In this document: one piece after another, positions 1 through 9,030 of the stretch
Layout of the letters: each line of letters starts with the position of its first letter
Numbering within the stretch: position 1 is the stretch's first letter
Source of the DNA: Paralcaligenes sp. KSB-10
Lineage (GTDB): Bacteria > Pseudomonadota > Gammaproteobacteria > Burkholderiales > Burkholderiaceae_B
DNA: 64,000 bases
Direction: 5' to 3'
Assembly: GCF_021266465.1 (NCBI RefSeq)
Contig: NZ_CP089848.1
Location: forward strand, 3,410,001 to 3,474,000
Notes under the pieces: generated by a model
What the model was told of the DNA's origin: nothing
Databases searched by the model: none
Seen by the model: the letters and a program-made list of their open reading frames with translations, nothing else
Position numbers and translations under genes: made by a program

Positions 1-1254
1 GTCGCTTGCCACCAGCGTCAGGGGGACACCGGGTACATGCTGACGCCAGACATCCTGCATTTCCCGGGATATGGCCAGGCCTGGAAACGTTGAATCGGTT
101 TTGCGGCCCGTGTAGTAGGCCAAAGGCCCCCGTCCAACCGCATAGCCCACGGCCATCAGGACCTGAATGGCAATAACCGTAATGGCCGCGCGCCGCAAAA
201 CGGTATTTTCATTACCACGCAACCACCAGAATGCATAAAACCCGAACAACACAAAAAAGGTACTGGCCCAGGAACTTCCCAACCTGGTGCCAAGAATGCC
301 CGATACCAGCACAGTCAGCACAACAGGGCTCAGGCCCACTATCAATAAAAATGAACGATCCCAGGCGCTCAGGGCAGCCGCGTACCGCTGCACACTTGAA
401 GAGTCCGGCTCTTGCGCCGCAGCCGCATTGCGGCTACGGCGATCCCAGAAAAACAGGACCAGCCACGCCACCAGCATGGGGCTTAGCCGGCCCAGCTGAG
501 TGGTGCTGAAACCCCAGATATCGCCAAGCACGCTGAACGGAACCTGCCCAGGCTCTATGGATTCATTAGCGTAGTACAGCGGCTCGAACGAATGCTGGAA
601 AAGCCAATAGACATGCGGTGAAATAACGATCAGAAACGTCAGCAGTGCCAGCAATACGCCTTTTCTGGCAGCCGCCTGCAGATAGTGCTTCTGCCAGACC
701 ACAAATACAAAAAATGCCGCGAACTGGATCAGCGCGCTGTATTTGGTGATGAACGCCATGCCGCAAGCCGCCCCCAGCCAAAGCCAGTCGGACATCTTCT
801 GATAGCGCAGCGCCCGATAAAACAGCCATGTCGAGGCAACAATCGACCACAACTGCACCGAGTTGTGGTTGTACATGGTGGCCCTGACCGAGAAATACGA
901 GGTAATCGACACCAGCAGCATGGCGATGAAAGCCCGCCTGGGCGTGGTGAATTCGCAGCCCAGCAACCAGACAAACCACAGGGCTATGGCCGAAAACAGC
1001 TGCCCGGCCAGAAACGTCAGCCAAATGGGCTTGCCAAACAGCGACGTCAAGCCGTACATGAACCACGCCGGTACAGGTGGATGTTTGTAATATCCCCATT
1101 CGAAGCTCGACGCCCAGACGAGCTCTTCCATATTGTCCAGGTCGGGCGACTTGTGGCTGATGCCGCATAACAGCGACCACAAAGCCACCATGCCCAACAA
1201 AAACAATAGGACGTAAAACCGTGCAGAGAAGCTTTTCTTGGTAGACGCAATCAT
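1..1254 (-). CDS. ArnT/PMT-like membrane glycosyltransferase (GT39 type), partial
   Basis: An open frame runs from ATG at 1254 to the window edge without a stop, giving 418 codons, so the C-terminus is missing. The translation is a polytopic inner-membrane protein: a first transmembrane helix (about residues 10-30), a loop with acidic residues (PDLDNMEE) followed by WGYYKHPP, then alternating hydrophobic helices. An acidic first loop followed by an HPP element is typical of lipid-linked sugar transferases of the GT39/ArnT group, which move a sugar from an undecaprenyl carrier to lipid A, protein or a glycan. Family assignment rests on this topology and motif. The acceptor cannot be told. A large open frame on the same strand in another phase (566-1264) is a shadow. 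Confidence 0.72.
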   Translation of the reverse strand, partial: MIASTKKSFSARFYVLLFLLGMVALWSLLCGISHKSPDLDNMEELVWASSFEWGYYKHPPVPAWFMYGLTSLFGKPIWLTFLAGQLFSAIALWFVWLLGCEFTTPRRAFIAMLLVSITSYFSVRATMYNHNSVQLWSIVASTWLFYRALRYQKMSDWLWLGAACGMAFITKYSALIQFAAFFVFVVWQKHYLQAAARKGVLLALLTFLIVISPHVYWLFQHSFEPLYYANESIEPGQVPFSVLGDIWGFSTTQLGRLSPMLVAWLVLFFWDRRSRNAAAAQEPDSSSVQRYAAALSAWDRSFLLIVGLSPVVLTVLVSGILGTRLGSSWASTFFVLFGFYAFWWLRGNENTVLRRAAITVIAIQVLMAVGYAVGRGPLAYYTGRKTDSTFPGLAISREMQDVWRQHVPGVPLTLVASD

Positions 1255-1342
1255 GATGCGCCATAGTACCAAGCCGCGACGGGCCATGGAAATCCGGTGC
1301 GGCTAGTCCAGGAGGATCCAGCCGTGCCAGGGGGGGATTGGC

Positions 1343-2308
1343 CTATAAATCCACTTTAAGCCTGCCTTGCTTGATCAAAGCCGAAACTTTTTTCATTTCG
1401 GCACGCAAGGTATCTTCCAACTGCCGAGCCGAGCCGCCCGTGGTGATGAATCCCTGCACCGTCAGGTTTTTACTGACAACATCTTTCTTCAGGGCTTCGT
1501 TGACGCCTTTGTTCAAGGTTTCGACAACGGCCGGCGAGGTTCCAGCCGGAGCGTAGGTGGCATAACTGATTTCAGCGGTAAAGCCCGGATACCCGCTTTC
1601 AGCCACGGTGGGAAATTGGGGGAAATCCTTCAGCCGCTCAAGACTTGTAACCGCCAGCACTTTCAAGCGGCCACCCTTCAGATAAGGCTCCACGGCAGCG
1701 ACCGTGGCAACGACAACTTGTATTTGCGCTCCCATCAAATCCGTCATCATGGGGCCCGTTCCCCGATAAGGCACATGCATCATGCTTATACCGGTTTCGA
1801 CTTGCAGCAGCTCAGTCGCTATATGCTGCGGAGTGGCGTTGCCGGGCGTTCCATACGACAACTGATTTGGGGTTTTTTTGGCCAAAGCAACGAGATCCTG
1901 CAGCGTCTCCACTTTCAACTCGGAATTTACCGCGATCATATAGAACGACCGCGCTATGGAACACACGGGCGTGAGCCGTTTCAACAGATCGTCGGCCGAT
2001 AGCGCGTAATATTTGATGGACGGCACCAAGCCCGAAAACAATAGGGTATTTCCGTTCGGAGCGGCTTTCGCCACGTAATCGGCGCCCAGCATCCCGCTCG
2101 CGCCCGCCTTGTTTTCAACAATCACGGCCCGGCCAAGAGTCTTGTCGAGCTCCGAGGCGATCACGCGGCCCAGCACATCCGTTCCCCCGCCGGGCGGGAA
2201 TGGCACAACCACATTCAAGGCGGGGTTGCCTGCGAAACTGAGCTTCGAATAGGCGGACGCCGCGATCGCCAGGCCTCCTATTGTCTTCAATGCATTCCTG
2301 CGATTCAT
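1343..2308 (-). CDS. Bug-family tripartite tricarboxylate transporter substrate-binding protein
   Basis: The 321-residue protein starts with a signal peptide containing a twin arginine (NRRNALKTIGG, cleavage probably after SFA near residue 26). The Bug/TctC hallmark follows: VVPFPPGGGTDVLGR near residue 35 and VENKAGASG near residue 63. Length is normal for the family. Bug proteins are periplasmic receptors for carboxylates and related small acids, and Bordetella-type genomes carry many without adjacent TctA/TctB membrane partners, as here. A good ribosome site (AAGGAGA) precedes the ATG. It is the last gene of a minus-strand group with a hydrolase, a DUF1185 protein and a GntR regulator, so it probably captures the substrate of that pathway. 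The ligand is unknown. Confidence 0.9.
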   Translation of the reverse strand: MNRRNALKTIGGLAIAASAYSKLSFAGNPALNVVVPFPPGGGTDVLGRVIASELDKTLGRAVIVENKAGASGMLGADYVAKAAPNGNTLLFSGLVPSIKYYALSADDLLKRLTPVCSIARSFYMIAVNSELKVETLQDLVALAKKTPNQLSYGTPGNATPQHIATELLQVETGISMMHVPYRGTGPMMTDLMGAQIQVVVATVAAVEPYLKGGRLKVLAVTSLERLKDFPQFPTVAESGYPGFTAEISYATYAPAGTSPAVVETLNKGVNEALKKDVVSKNLTVQGFITTGGSARQLEDTLRAEMKKVSALIKQGRLKVDL

Positions 2309-2375
2309 TCCTTATCTCCTTTTCCCAAATCCATATTGGCCAGATGCCGGTTATGATTTCTTGAACTACCTGCAA

Positions 2376-3254
2376 CTAAAACGCAATCGTTCTTGACGGT
2401 GGCGTAGCGCATTGAGCTCCGTCCCAAGCGGGCCGCTGGCCAGCCTTGTCGAGAAAGGCGCGCAGACGCCGATTCACCTCATGAGGAGCTGTGATGCTCA
2501 TCATGTGCCGTTCGCCGGGCAACACTTCCACCTCGCCCTCGGGCGCGATTTGCGCCATGCGTCGGGACATCGCCGGGCTGGAATTGGCGTCGAGTTCGCC
2601 GGTCATGAACAAGGCGGGGCATTGCAGGCGGGCCAGGCGTTCGGAATGCGCACGATCGGAAGCGGCGAACAATTTGTAGCTGCGGGCGTACCCGACTACG
2701 TCGGCCTGGCACAGGAGCTCGCGTATGGAATCGGCGCCGGCCCGCAAGACGCTGTTTGCCGGCTGGCCGAACCAGCGCTCCAGGGTCGCTTCGCAATTTC
2801 CGGTGGGGCCGGTGTTTTCTATGTGCTGCGCCCGCTGCATCACGGCCTCGCTTTGCTCCGCGCTGCGCTCATACACAGCGTTCATGGCTACCAGGCTCAA
2901 GACATGCCGCGGATAATCCAGGGCGAAATCCAGGGCGACAAGCGCCCCCATCGAATGGCCGATGATATGGGCGGCCCGGATTCCCAGATGCCGCAATAAA
3001 TCCCGCAACTGGGAGGAATAGTCCGACAACGCCGGAGCTTCAGGAGGCAGCTCGCTACCGCCATGCCCCAACATGTCATACGCAATCACCTGATAACGAT
3101 CCGACAACTCCGCTATTTGCGGAGCCCAGACGGCCTTCCTCATTCCTACCCCATGGATCAGCACCAAGGCAGGGCCGGTCCCGCATACACAATATGAGGT
3201 TCCATTGGCAACCCCGGTCGCCTCCGGCCTGGCCATCGCCTCAGGCCGCGACAT
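2376..3254 (-). CDS. alpha/beta hydrolase
   Basis: A 292-residue alpha/beta-hydrolase fold protein. Visible motifs are the oxyanion region LIHGVGM (about residue 33), the nucleophile elbow GHSMGA (Ser about residue 101), an acidic residue in TGELDAN and a C-terminal His in GERHMMS. It is likely a cytoplasmic esterase, lactonase or C-C hydrolase. The chosen ATG overlaps the end of the DUF1185 gene by 14 bases, with GGAG upstream. A second ATG six codons later (3236) has GAGG very close and is an alternative; an upstream extension to 3326 lies inside the neighbour and is unlikely. The overlap implies co-translation with DUF1185. The 3-oxoadipate enol-lactonase group is the closest resemblance, but the substrate is not determined. 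Confidence 0.82.
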   Translation of the reverse strand: MSRPEAMARPEATGVANGTSYCVCGTGPALVLIHGVGMRKAVWAPQIAELSDRYQVIAYDMLGHGGSELPPEAPALSDYSSQLRDLLRHLGIRAAHIIGHSMGALVALDFALDYPRHVLSLVAMNAVYERSAEQSEAVMQRAQHIENTGPTGNCEATLERWFGQPANSVLRAGADSIRELLCQADVVGYARSYKLFAASDRAHSERLARLQCPALFMTGELDANSSPAMSRRMAQIAPEGEVEVLPGERHMMSITAPHEVNRRLRAFLDKAGQRPAWDGAQCATPPSRTIAF

Positions 3255-3831
3255 TCGACCCGAGCTCCTCAAGATCCTTGTAACGGTCGCCGATGCGGTG
3301 ATGAGGCCGGCCGCCGATCGATCCACCCAGCGCTACCAATATTTCGTCGTGGGCGGGCGCATCGTTGATGGAAAACTGTACCGTCAAATAGTGCGAGCGC
3401 ATTCCTTCATCCAGCTTGTGCATCAAAGGTATCGAAATGGAAGCATTCGGACCCCCGCGTGTATTCGTGAAGCTCAAGTAGCTTTTGGCGCCTACCGCGG
3501 CCCTGAATTTATTTCCAAACCGCAGCGTATGTATCATGGCGGAAGCATGCTCTATCTCGCCGGAAGTCCCCACCACAGCCGCTTTCCCATACCCTTCTAT
3601 CTTTTCGCCTCCGCCTGCGACGGCCAATATCTCTTTTGTCAGGATCTCGCCAAGTTGCGGTGCGATTTCATGAATAGCGGGTTTCAAGTCTTCGACAAAA
3701 CCCTGCCCGTACCACGGATTCCTCAAAACGGCCGCCACGGCAAACAACTTCAATGGCATTGCCGCGGCTTTCCCGCCCTCTATGTACGTGGTTTCCGTAT
3801 ACGACACCACTTTCCTCAACTCCATTGCCAT
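3241..3831 (-). CDS. DUF1185 (amino acid synthesis family) protein
   Basis: A 196-residue protein beginning MAMELRKVVSYTE. It contains the family-typical stretches EGGKAAAMPLKLFAVAAVLRNPWYGQGF and GKAAVVGTSGEIEHASAM. Proteins of this family are annotated 'amino acid synthesis family' but have no firmly known reaction; the related small proteins usually sit beside amidases, hydrolases and periplasmic receptors in catabolic clusters. The start at 3831 is chosen because AAGGAAGG lies just upstream; the longer frame from 3864 adds 11 residues without a better ribosome site. It is the first structural gene of the cluster, directly downstream of a palindromic operator-like site. Confidence 0.82.
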   Translation of the reverse strand: MAMELRKVVSYTETTYIEGGKAAAMPLKLFAVAAVLRNPWYGQGFVEDLKPAIHEIAPQLGEILTKEILAVAGGGEKIEGYGKAAVVGTSGEIEHASAMIHTLRFGNKFRAAVGAKSYLSFTNTRGGPNASISIPLMHKLDEGMRSHYLTVQFSINDAPAHDEILVALGGSIGGRPHHRIGDRYKDLEELGSNVAA

Positions 3832-3920
3832 TTTCCTTCCTTTGAAAATTCCCATGCACTTCAATAAAACCCCAAACGTTCGATACGACCTTATGCCGAT
3901 CTTTGATATTGGAATTTTAT

Positions 3921-3938
3921 ATTACGGTATACCATAAT
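3921..3938. promoter_or_regulatory. palindromic operator-like site upstream of the DUF1185 gene
   Basis: An 18-bp near-perfect dyad (ATTACGGTATACCATAAT, 16 of 18 positions symmetric) sits in an AT-rich stretch about 90 bp upstream of the DUF1185 start. Dyads built on GTATAC are typical of FCD-type GntR regulators, and such a regulator is encoded 210 bp away. A related site lies upstream of the regulator gene itself (4905-4917). The rest of the 317-base gap between the regulator stop and the DUF1185 start shows no supportable gene. Regulation by the neighbouring GntR protein is inferred. Confidence 0.6.
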
Positions 3939-4148
3939 CTAATTTAATATATTTCGTCAACCCCATCGCCAGGGACAAACGCCGAGCGGAAAAATAATCA
4001 AGAAAGTTTTTATGGGCTGGACACTGTCAAACCCGCACCGTCGAAGGCCAACCAGCAGGGCTGGCATCGATGCGAGGGACGCCGCCACAGCGTATATCGC
4101 GCCACTGAAGGCGCACAGGACGGTTTCTCTTGGCGGCGACTACGTTTT

Positions 4149-4847
4149 TTATCGAGTCGCGGCCGCGCTTTCCAGGGCCTCGAGCTTTTCGATCGAGGCA
4201 AGGGCCACTTCACTGGCGCGTTCGACATGCGCCATGGAAGCCTCAAAGGCGGCTAGCCCGTCGTGGCGCGAGATCGCGTCCATGAGCTTGCGCATCTCTT
4301 TGTTGGACTCATCGCCACGGCGAGGTGATGATATCGTCCTGAACCGCAAACTATTGATGCGGGCATTCAGCGATTTGACGACTTCCAGCGTCACGTACTT
4401 TTCGCCGCCGACAAACATGGCCTCGTAAAAATGGCCGGTGTACTCCAGGACGCGATGAAAATCATTCTTGGCAAAAGCCTTTTCAATCACGGCCCGTATG
4501 TCCTTCAGCCGGGCTATCGTTGACTCATCTGCAATTTCGGCGCAAGCCTTGGCGGCATGAGCTTCCAGCAATGCCCGTATTTCGTAGATTTCCTTTACTT
4601 TAGCGGTATCCAGGATCGCAACAATAGGCCCCTGATGCGCAACGCTGGTGACTAATCCTTCTGCTTCCAGATGCCGGAGCACCTCCCTGACAACGGTTCG
4701 GCTGACACCCAACTGATCGCACAACGCCCGTTCCACAAGGCGGCTACCCGGTTTGAAATAACCCTGGAAAATGGCTTCCCTCAACTTGCCCAGCGTCAAT
4801 TCCCTGAGAGTTGGAGCATTGCGATCTACTTTTAATAATTCATACAT
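4149..4847 (-). CDS. GntR-family transcriptional regulator, FCD (FadR) subfamily
   Basis: The 232-residue protein has an N-terminal winged helix (LREAIFQGYFKPGSRLVERALCDQLG and SRTVVREVLRHLEAEGLV, about residues 18-70). A C-terminal all-helical FCD ligand-binding domain follows, with the metal/ligand motif region EIRALLEAHAA and a late His in AHVERA. FCD regulators usually repress catabolic genes until an organic acid binds. The ATG at 4847 is preferred over an in-frame TTG two codons upstream; GGGAGGG lies about 13 bases upstream. It is transcribed towards the DUF1185-hydrolase-Bug genes and probably controls them and itself through the sites at 3921 and 4905. The effector is unknown. Confidence 0.88.
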   Translation of the reverse strand: MYELLKVDRNAPTLRELTLGKLREAIFQGYFKPGSRLVERALCDQLGVSRTVVREVLRHLEAEGLVTSVAHQGPIVAILDTAKVKEIYEIRALLEAHAAKACAEIADESTIARLKDIRAVIEKAFAKNDFHRVLEYTGHFYEAMFVGGEKYVTLEVVKSLNARINSLRFRTISSPRRGDESNKEMRKLMDAISRHDGLAAFEASMAHVERASEVALASIEKLEALESAAATR

Positions 4848-4904
4848 AGTCAATTGGCGCCCTCCCGAGCCTCTTCACAACCGGCACACTGCCGACAAAA
4901 TTGT

Positions 4905-4917
4905 ATTACGGAACACC
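4905..4917. promoter_or_regulatory. second operator-like site upstream of the GntR gene
   Basis: ATTACGGAACACC matches 10 of 13 positions of the first part of the dyad at 3921 (ATTACGGTATACC) and keeps the ATTACGG and ACC halves. It lies about 60 bp upstream of the GntR start, where an autoregulatory site would be expected. The symmetry is weaker than in the first site. Confidence 0.4.
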
Positions 4918-5141
4918 GCTAGCTTACCCTCCCGGCACGCTTTTAGTGCCCGGGCGCACTGCCTCGGCGGCAAACGGCCTGCTCGTGGTGCGGCCTGCTG
5001 CCCCAGCGCCGGCCCGATGTCAGCCAGAAAGAACCTGGCATGGTAATTGCTTCAGTCCAGATATAGGCCAGGCATAGCCGCCAAATCTTGGCCGCTCATG
5101 CCGACCGGATGCAACCCCCCTGTTTTTTACAAGGACTGGAT

Positions 5142-6458
5142 ATGAAACCTGCCAATGAATCGCCCCTTATACCGACCCTATACACAGCCGACGATGCTAC
5201 CACTGTCGTCAGTACCCAGCGTCGGCTATGGCTGGGCAATGTCGCGAAAGCCGCCGCGGGTCTGGGGACTATGTCGCTGCTCGATCCCTTCATCAAATCC
5301 GCGGCCTGGGCGGGAGGCTCCGACGCGCCCGAGAAAAGCGAGATCCGGATCGGTTTCATTCCCTTGACGGATTGCGCATCGGTCGTCATGGCTTCCGTCC
5401 TGGGGTTTGACAGAAAGCATGGTGTCAAGATCATTCCAAGCAAAGAGGCCTCCTGGGCCGGCGTGCGCGAAAAACTGAGTAATGGCGACCTGGATATGGC
5501 CCATGTGCTGTACGGAATGATATACGGCATGCATCTGGGCCTTGCCGGACCCAAAAAGGAAATGGCGGTCCTGATGGGCCTGAACCAGAACGGCCAAGGC
5601 ATCACCCTGTCTAGCCAATTGCATGAGGCTGGTGTCAGCGACGGCGAATTGCTGAAGAAAAAAATCACCGCCGACAAGCGTCAATACACCTTTGCACAAA
5701 CTTTCCCCACCGGCACACATGCCATGTGGCTGTATTACTGGCTGGCCCACTACGGCATCAACCCGTTCAAGGATACTCGCGTCATCACCATCCCTCCACC
5801 GCAAATGGTAGCCAATATGCGTATCGGCAATATGGATGGCTTCTGCGTGGGCGAGCCCTGGAATGCACGCGCCATCGCCGACAAGACGGGTTTTACCGTT
5901 ACTACCACGCAGGAAATCTGGCCCGACCATCCCGAGAAGGTATTGGGTACGCGCGCCGATTTCGTGCAACAGTATCCGAATACAGCGCGCGCCGTGACAG
6001 CGGCCATTCTCGAAGCAGGCAAGTGGATAGATAGTTCCGCCGAGAACATGCGCAAGACGGCGCAGACCATTGCAGCCAAAGCTTATGTCAACACCGATGC
6101 CGACATGATCGTGGACCGCATGCTGGGCCAATACGCCAACGGCCTGGGCAAATCGTGGACTGACCGGCACCCCATGCGTTTCTATGGCGACGGAGCGGCC
6201 ACTTTTCCATATCTCAGCGACGGCATGTGGTTCCTGACGCAGCACAAACGCTGGGGCCTGATCAAAGAACACCCCAACTACCTGGCCGCAGCCCGGCAAA
6301 TCAACCGCATCGACATCTATAAAAGCGCCGCCGCAGCGGCAGGAGCGGCGCTGCCCGCTTCGGAAATGCGTTCCAGCCGGCTGATGGACGGCACGGTGTG
6401 GGACGGCAGCAATCCGGCCGCCTATGCGGACGGCTTCAAGATCAACGTTTCAACGTAA
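5142..6458 (+). CDS. nitrate/sulfonate-type ABC transporter substrate-binding protein (NrtA-like)
   Basis: A 438-residue periplasmic or membrane-tethered binding protein of the NrtA/CmpA family. The N-terminus has a twin-arginine stretch (TQRRLWLGNVAKAAAG) before a hydrophobic core, so Tat export is plausible. Family-typical segments follow: RIGFIPLTDCASVVMA at the start of the mature domain, FPTGTHAMWLYYWLA, and the pocket region GNMDGFCVGEPWNARA. The ATG at 5142 has AAGGA upstream; an in-frame start 18 codons earlier lacks one. It leads a three-gene importer operon with the permease 10 bases downstream. Nitrate or nitrite is the usual ligand, but no assimilatory nitrate reductase is in the window, so cyanate or another anion remains possible. 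Confidence 0.9.
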   Translation: MKPANESPLIPTLYTADDATTVVSTQRRLWLGNVAKAAAGLGTMSLLDPFIKSAAWAGGSDAPEKSEIRIGFIPLTDCASVVMASVLGFDRKHGVKIIPSKEASWAGVREKLSNGDLDMAHVLYGMIYGMHLGLAGPKKEMAVLMGLNQNGQGITLSSQLHEAGVSDGELLKKKITADKRQYTFAQTFPTGTHAMWLYYWLAHYGINPFKDTRVITIPPPQMVANMRIGNMDGFCVGEPWNARAIADKTGFTVTTTQEIWPDHPEKVLGTRADFVQQYPNTARAVTAAILEAGKWIDSSAENMRKTAQTIAAKAYVNTDADMIVDRMLGQYANGLGKSWTDRHPMRFYGDGAATFPYLSDGMWFLTQHKRWGLIKEHPNYLAAARQINRIDIYKSAAAAAGAALPASEMRSSRLMDGTVWDGSNPAAYADGFKINVST

Positions 6459-6468
6459 CGAGAGCATC

Positions 6469-7299
6469 ATGAATACGACCGCGGCAACCTTGACTTCTTT
6501 TATGCGCAACATCGCATGGCGCGATAAAGCCGGGCACATTCTGAGGGCAAGCGCGGGGCCGCTTGCGGGCATTGCCATGTTGCTCATCGTCTGGCAGATC
6601 ATCGCGCTGAAAATCAGCGATATCCCCGGCCCGGCCAGCACTTTTCAAGCGGCCGTCGAACTTTTCGCGCATCCCTTCTACGACAAGGGACCCAACGACG
6701 TGGGCATAGGCTGGAATATTCTGGCCTCGCTGGGCCGCGTGGCCATAGGCTTTCTGCTGGCCGCCGCGGCCGGCATCCCCATCGGGTTCCTGATTGGCCG
6801 ATTCCATTCGCTGGGCTCGATGTGCGCACCCATTATCAGCCTGCTGCGGCCGGTATCGCCCCTGGCCTGGCTGCCGCTGGGCCTGCTGTTGTTCAAGGCC
6901 GCCAATCCCGCCGCCATCTGGGCCATTTTCATCTGCTCCATCTGGCCCATGATCATCAACACCGCCGATGGCGTCAAGCGTATTCCCCAGGACTACATGA
7001 ATGTGGCGCGCGTGCTGAACTTGTCTGAATGGAAAATATTCACACGCATTCTCCTGCCGTCGGTCCTGCCCAATGTGATAACCGGGGTACGGCTCTCCAT
7101 AGGCACGGCATGGCTGGTGATAGTGGCCGCCGAGATGCTTACGGGCGGCACGGGCATAGGCTTCTGGCTGTGGGATGAGTGGAACAACCTGAATGTCCGG
7201 CACATTCTGATTGCCATTTTGATTATCGGCATGGTGGGGCTGATCCTCGATCTGGCCTTGCTGGCGCTGGCCAGGCGTTATGACTACAGCGAGAGTTGA
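6469..7299 (+). CDS. ABC transporter permease (NrtB-like)
   Basis: A 276-residue inner-membrane permease of the nitrate/sulfonate/taurine type. Hydrophobic helices start near residue 30 and recur to the C-terminus. The cytoplasmic EAA-type loop is visible in ARVLNLSEWKIFTRILLPSV followed by LPNVITGVRLSIGTAW. The ATG follows the nrtA-like stop by ten bases with AACGAGAG upstream. The stop lies five bases before the ATPase start, so all three genes are one operon. It should form the membrane channel with the ATPase encoded next. Confidence 0.92.
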   Translation: MNTTAATLTSFMRNIAWRDKAGHILRASAGPLAGIAMLLIVWQIIALKISDIPGPASTFQAAVELFAHPFYDKGPNDVGIGWNILASLGRVAIGFLLAAAAGIPIGFLIGRFHSLGSMCAPIISLLRPVSPLAWLPLGLLLFKAANPAAIWAIFICSIWPMIINTADGVKRIPQDYMNVARVLNLSEWKIFTRILLPSVLPNVITGVRLSIGTAWLVIVAAEMLTGGTGIGFWLWDEWNNLNVRHILIAILIIGMVGLILDLALLALARRYDYSES

Positions 7300-7303
7300 C
7301 ATC

Positions 7304-8113
7304 ATGAAAAAATTTGTGAGCATTGAATATGTCGGACAAACCTTCGACACCAAAAATGGCCCTTTTGTCGCGCTGCGCGACATCAACCTGTCCATACAGA
7401 AAGGGGAATTCGTTTCCCTGATCGGGCACTCGGGCTGCGGCAAATCCACGCTGCTGAATTTGATTGCCGGCATCACGCAGCCCACCGACGGCGTCCTGCT
7501 GTGCGCCGACAAAGAGATCAAGGGTCCAGGGCCCGATCGTGCCGTCGTCTTTCAAAATCATTCACTGCTGCCCTGGCTCAGCTGTTTTCAGAACGTCTAC
7601 CTGGCGGTCGAACGGGTTTTTTCCGCCACGGAAAACGTGCGGCAACTCAAAGCACGCACTTCTTCGGCGCTGAATCTGGTGGGCTTGCGGCACGCCGAAC
7701 ACAAATATCCCCGGGAAATTTCCGGCGGCATGAAGCAGCGCGTAGGTATTGCCAGGGCCCTGTCCATTGAACCCAAGGTACTGCTGATGGACGAACCCTT
7801 CGGCGCCCTGGACTCGCTGACCCGGGCCCATTTGCAGGATGCGCTCTTGCGCATTGTGGCAAGCACCGGGACCACGACCATCATGGTGACGCACGACGTC
7901 GACGAGGCCGTGCTGCTCTCGGACCGCATCGTCATGCTGAGCAACGGCCCCGCCGCCACGATAGGCGAGATTCTGGACGTTGGGCTTGAACGGCCGCGCA
8001 GCCGCATCGCCCTGGCCGGCAATCCGGCTTACCTCGCCTGCCGTGCGGCCGTGGTGAACTTCCTGCACCTGCGCCACAGCAATCCCGACACAGCGGCAGT
8101 GGCGGCGATTTGA
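7304..8113 (+). CDS. ABC transporter ATP-binding protein (NrtC/NrtD-like)
   Basis: A 269-residue ATPase with all core motifs: Walker A GHSGCGKST (about residue 43), Q-loop in VVFQNHSLLPW, signature ISGGMKQR, Walker B VLLMDEPFGALD with the catalytic Glu, and the switch His in VTHDVDEA. It lacks the extra C-terminal substrate-binding domain of cyanobacterial NrtC, so it is NrtD/SsuB-like in size. ATG at 7304 is used; an upstream in-frame start would overlap the permease. It powers the importer formed by the two preceding genes and is followed by a terminator-like hairpin. Confidence 0.92.
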   Translation: MKKFVSIEYVGQTFDTKNGPFVALRDINLSIQKGEFVSLIGHSGCGKSTLLNLIAGITQPTDGVLLCADKEIKGPGPDRAVVFQNHSLLPWLSCFQNVYLAVERVFSATENVRQLKARTSSALNLVGLRHAEHKYPREISGGMKQRVGIARALSIEPKVLLMDEPFGALDSLTRAHLQDALLRIVASTGTTTIMVTHDVDEAVLLSDRIVMLSNGPAATIGEILDVGLERPRSRIALAGNPAYLACRAAVVNFLHLRHSNPDTAAVAAI

Positions 8114-8120
8114 AGCACGA

Positions 8121-8146
8121 TGCGGCAATGCGTGGACATTGCCGCA
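8121..8146 (+). terminator. hairpin after the nrt-like operon
   Basis: A perfect 10-bp stem (TGCGGCAATG and its complement) with a six-base loop begins 8 bases after the ATPase stop. No T-run follows, so it may be a weak terminator or an mRNA-stabilising hairpin. Confidence 0.5.
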
Positions 8147-8261
8147 CCGACCCGCTGATGGGCAGAAAAGGCGACTCAAAAAATAGGCAAGGTTTATGAT
8201 AAGAACCGTGCCTGATGTCATACTTTCTTCAGGACAAACCACGTCACCGGAAGAAACCGCC

Positions 8262-8900
8262 ATGAGCAACCGCATTGCCTTATACGCCAACAGTCAGTTT
8301 TCCAGCCCCTATGTATTATCGGTTTATGCCACTCTCGTCGAGAAAGGTCTTTCTTTCGATCTTAAAACCATCGACCTCAACAGCGGCCAGCAATTTTCAA
8401 AAGATTATGCGCGGCTTTCCTTGACCTCGCGGGTTCCAACCCTGGTGGATGGCGATTTTTCCTTGTCCGAATCTTCGGCCATTATCGAATACCTGGAAGA
8501 GGCCTATTCTCACCCCGACCATATTTCGGTTTTCCCCGAAGACAGGAAATCAAGAGCCAAGGCCCGCCAAATCCAGGCCTGGCTGCGCAGCGACCTGGCT
8601 GCCTTGCGCGACGAGCGCCCCACTACTGTCTTTTATGCGGCGAAAAACCCCAGGCCCCTGTCGGCTCAGGCCGGACAGGAGGTAAAAAAACTGCTGGATA
8701 TCGCCGATATGCTTATCGACGAGGAAGGCAATCATCTTTTTGGGCATTGGTCGATTGCCGATGTGGACTTCGCCGTCATGTTGAATCGCCTGCTTGCCAA
8801 CGGCGATCCTGTACCTGAAAAAATCAGGAAGTATGTAAAACGGCAATGGAGCCGCCCTTGTGTCCACGACTGGTGGAAGCGCGCTTCGCAAATCGGCTAG
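8262..8900 (+). CDS. yfcF: glutathione S-transferase family protein (YfcF-like)
   Basis: A 212-residue protein with an N-terminal thioredoxin-like GST domain: IALYANSQFSSPYVLSVYATLVEKGL places Ser residues where catalytic Ser/Tyr lie, SRVPTLVDGDFSLSESSAIIEYLEE contains the cis-Pro and the ESxAI glutathione site. A helical C-terminal domain ends in SRPCVHDWW. This pattern matches YfcF-type glutathione transferases, cytosolic dimers with mild peroxidase activity. The ATG at 8262 is chosen because GAAGAAA precedes it and the fold starts directly; the frame opens earlier at 8196. It stands alone after the nrt-like operon. Confidence 0.85.
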   Translation: MSNRIALYANSQFSSPYVLSVYATLVEKGLSFDLKTIDLNSGQQFSKDYARLSLTSRVPTLVDGDFSLSESSAIIEYLEEAYSHPDHISVFPEDRKSRAKARQIQAWLRSDLAALRDERPTTVFYAAKNPRPLSAQAGQEVKKLLDIADMLIDEEGNHLFGHWSIADVDFAVMLNRLLANGDPVPEKIRKYVKRQWSRPCVHDWWKRASQIG

Positions 8901-9030
8901 AGTGTTTTTGGTTCGAGTGTTTTATGGCACTGGATGCGTTTCGGTCACTTTGTTTTTTGAGCTGTTTTTAGGCTTGAGCTATTCGTTTTGACTGTGTTTG
9001 GCTGGGGTGGAAGTATTTCTATAAAGACGC

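Noticed and set aside
566-1264. 232-codon minus-strand frame at the window start
   Set aside because: The other phase on the same strand encodes a convincing ArnT-like membrane protein from 1254.
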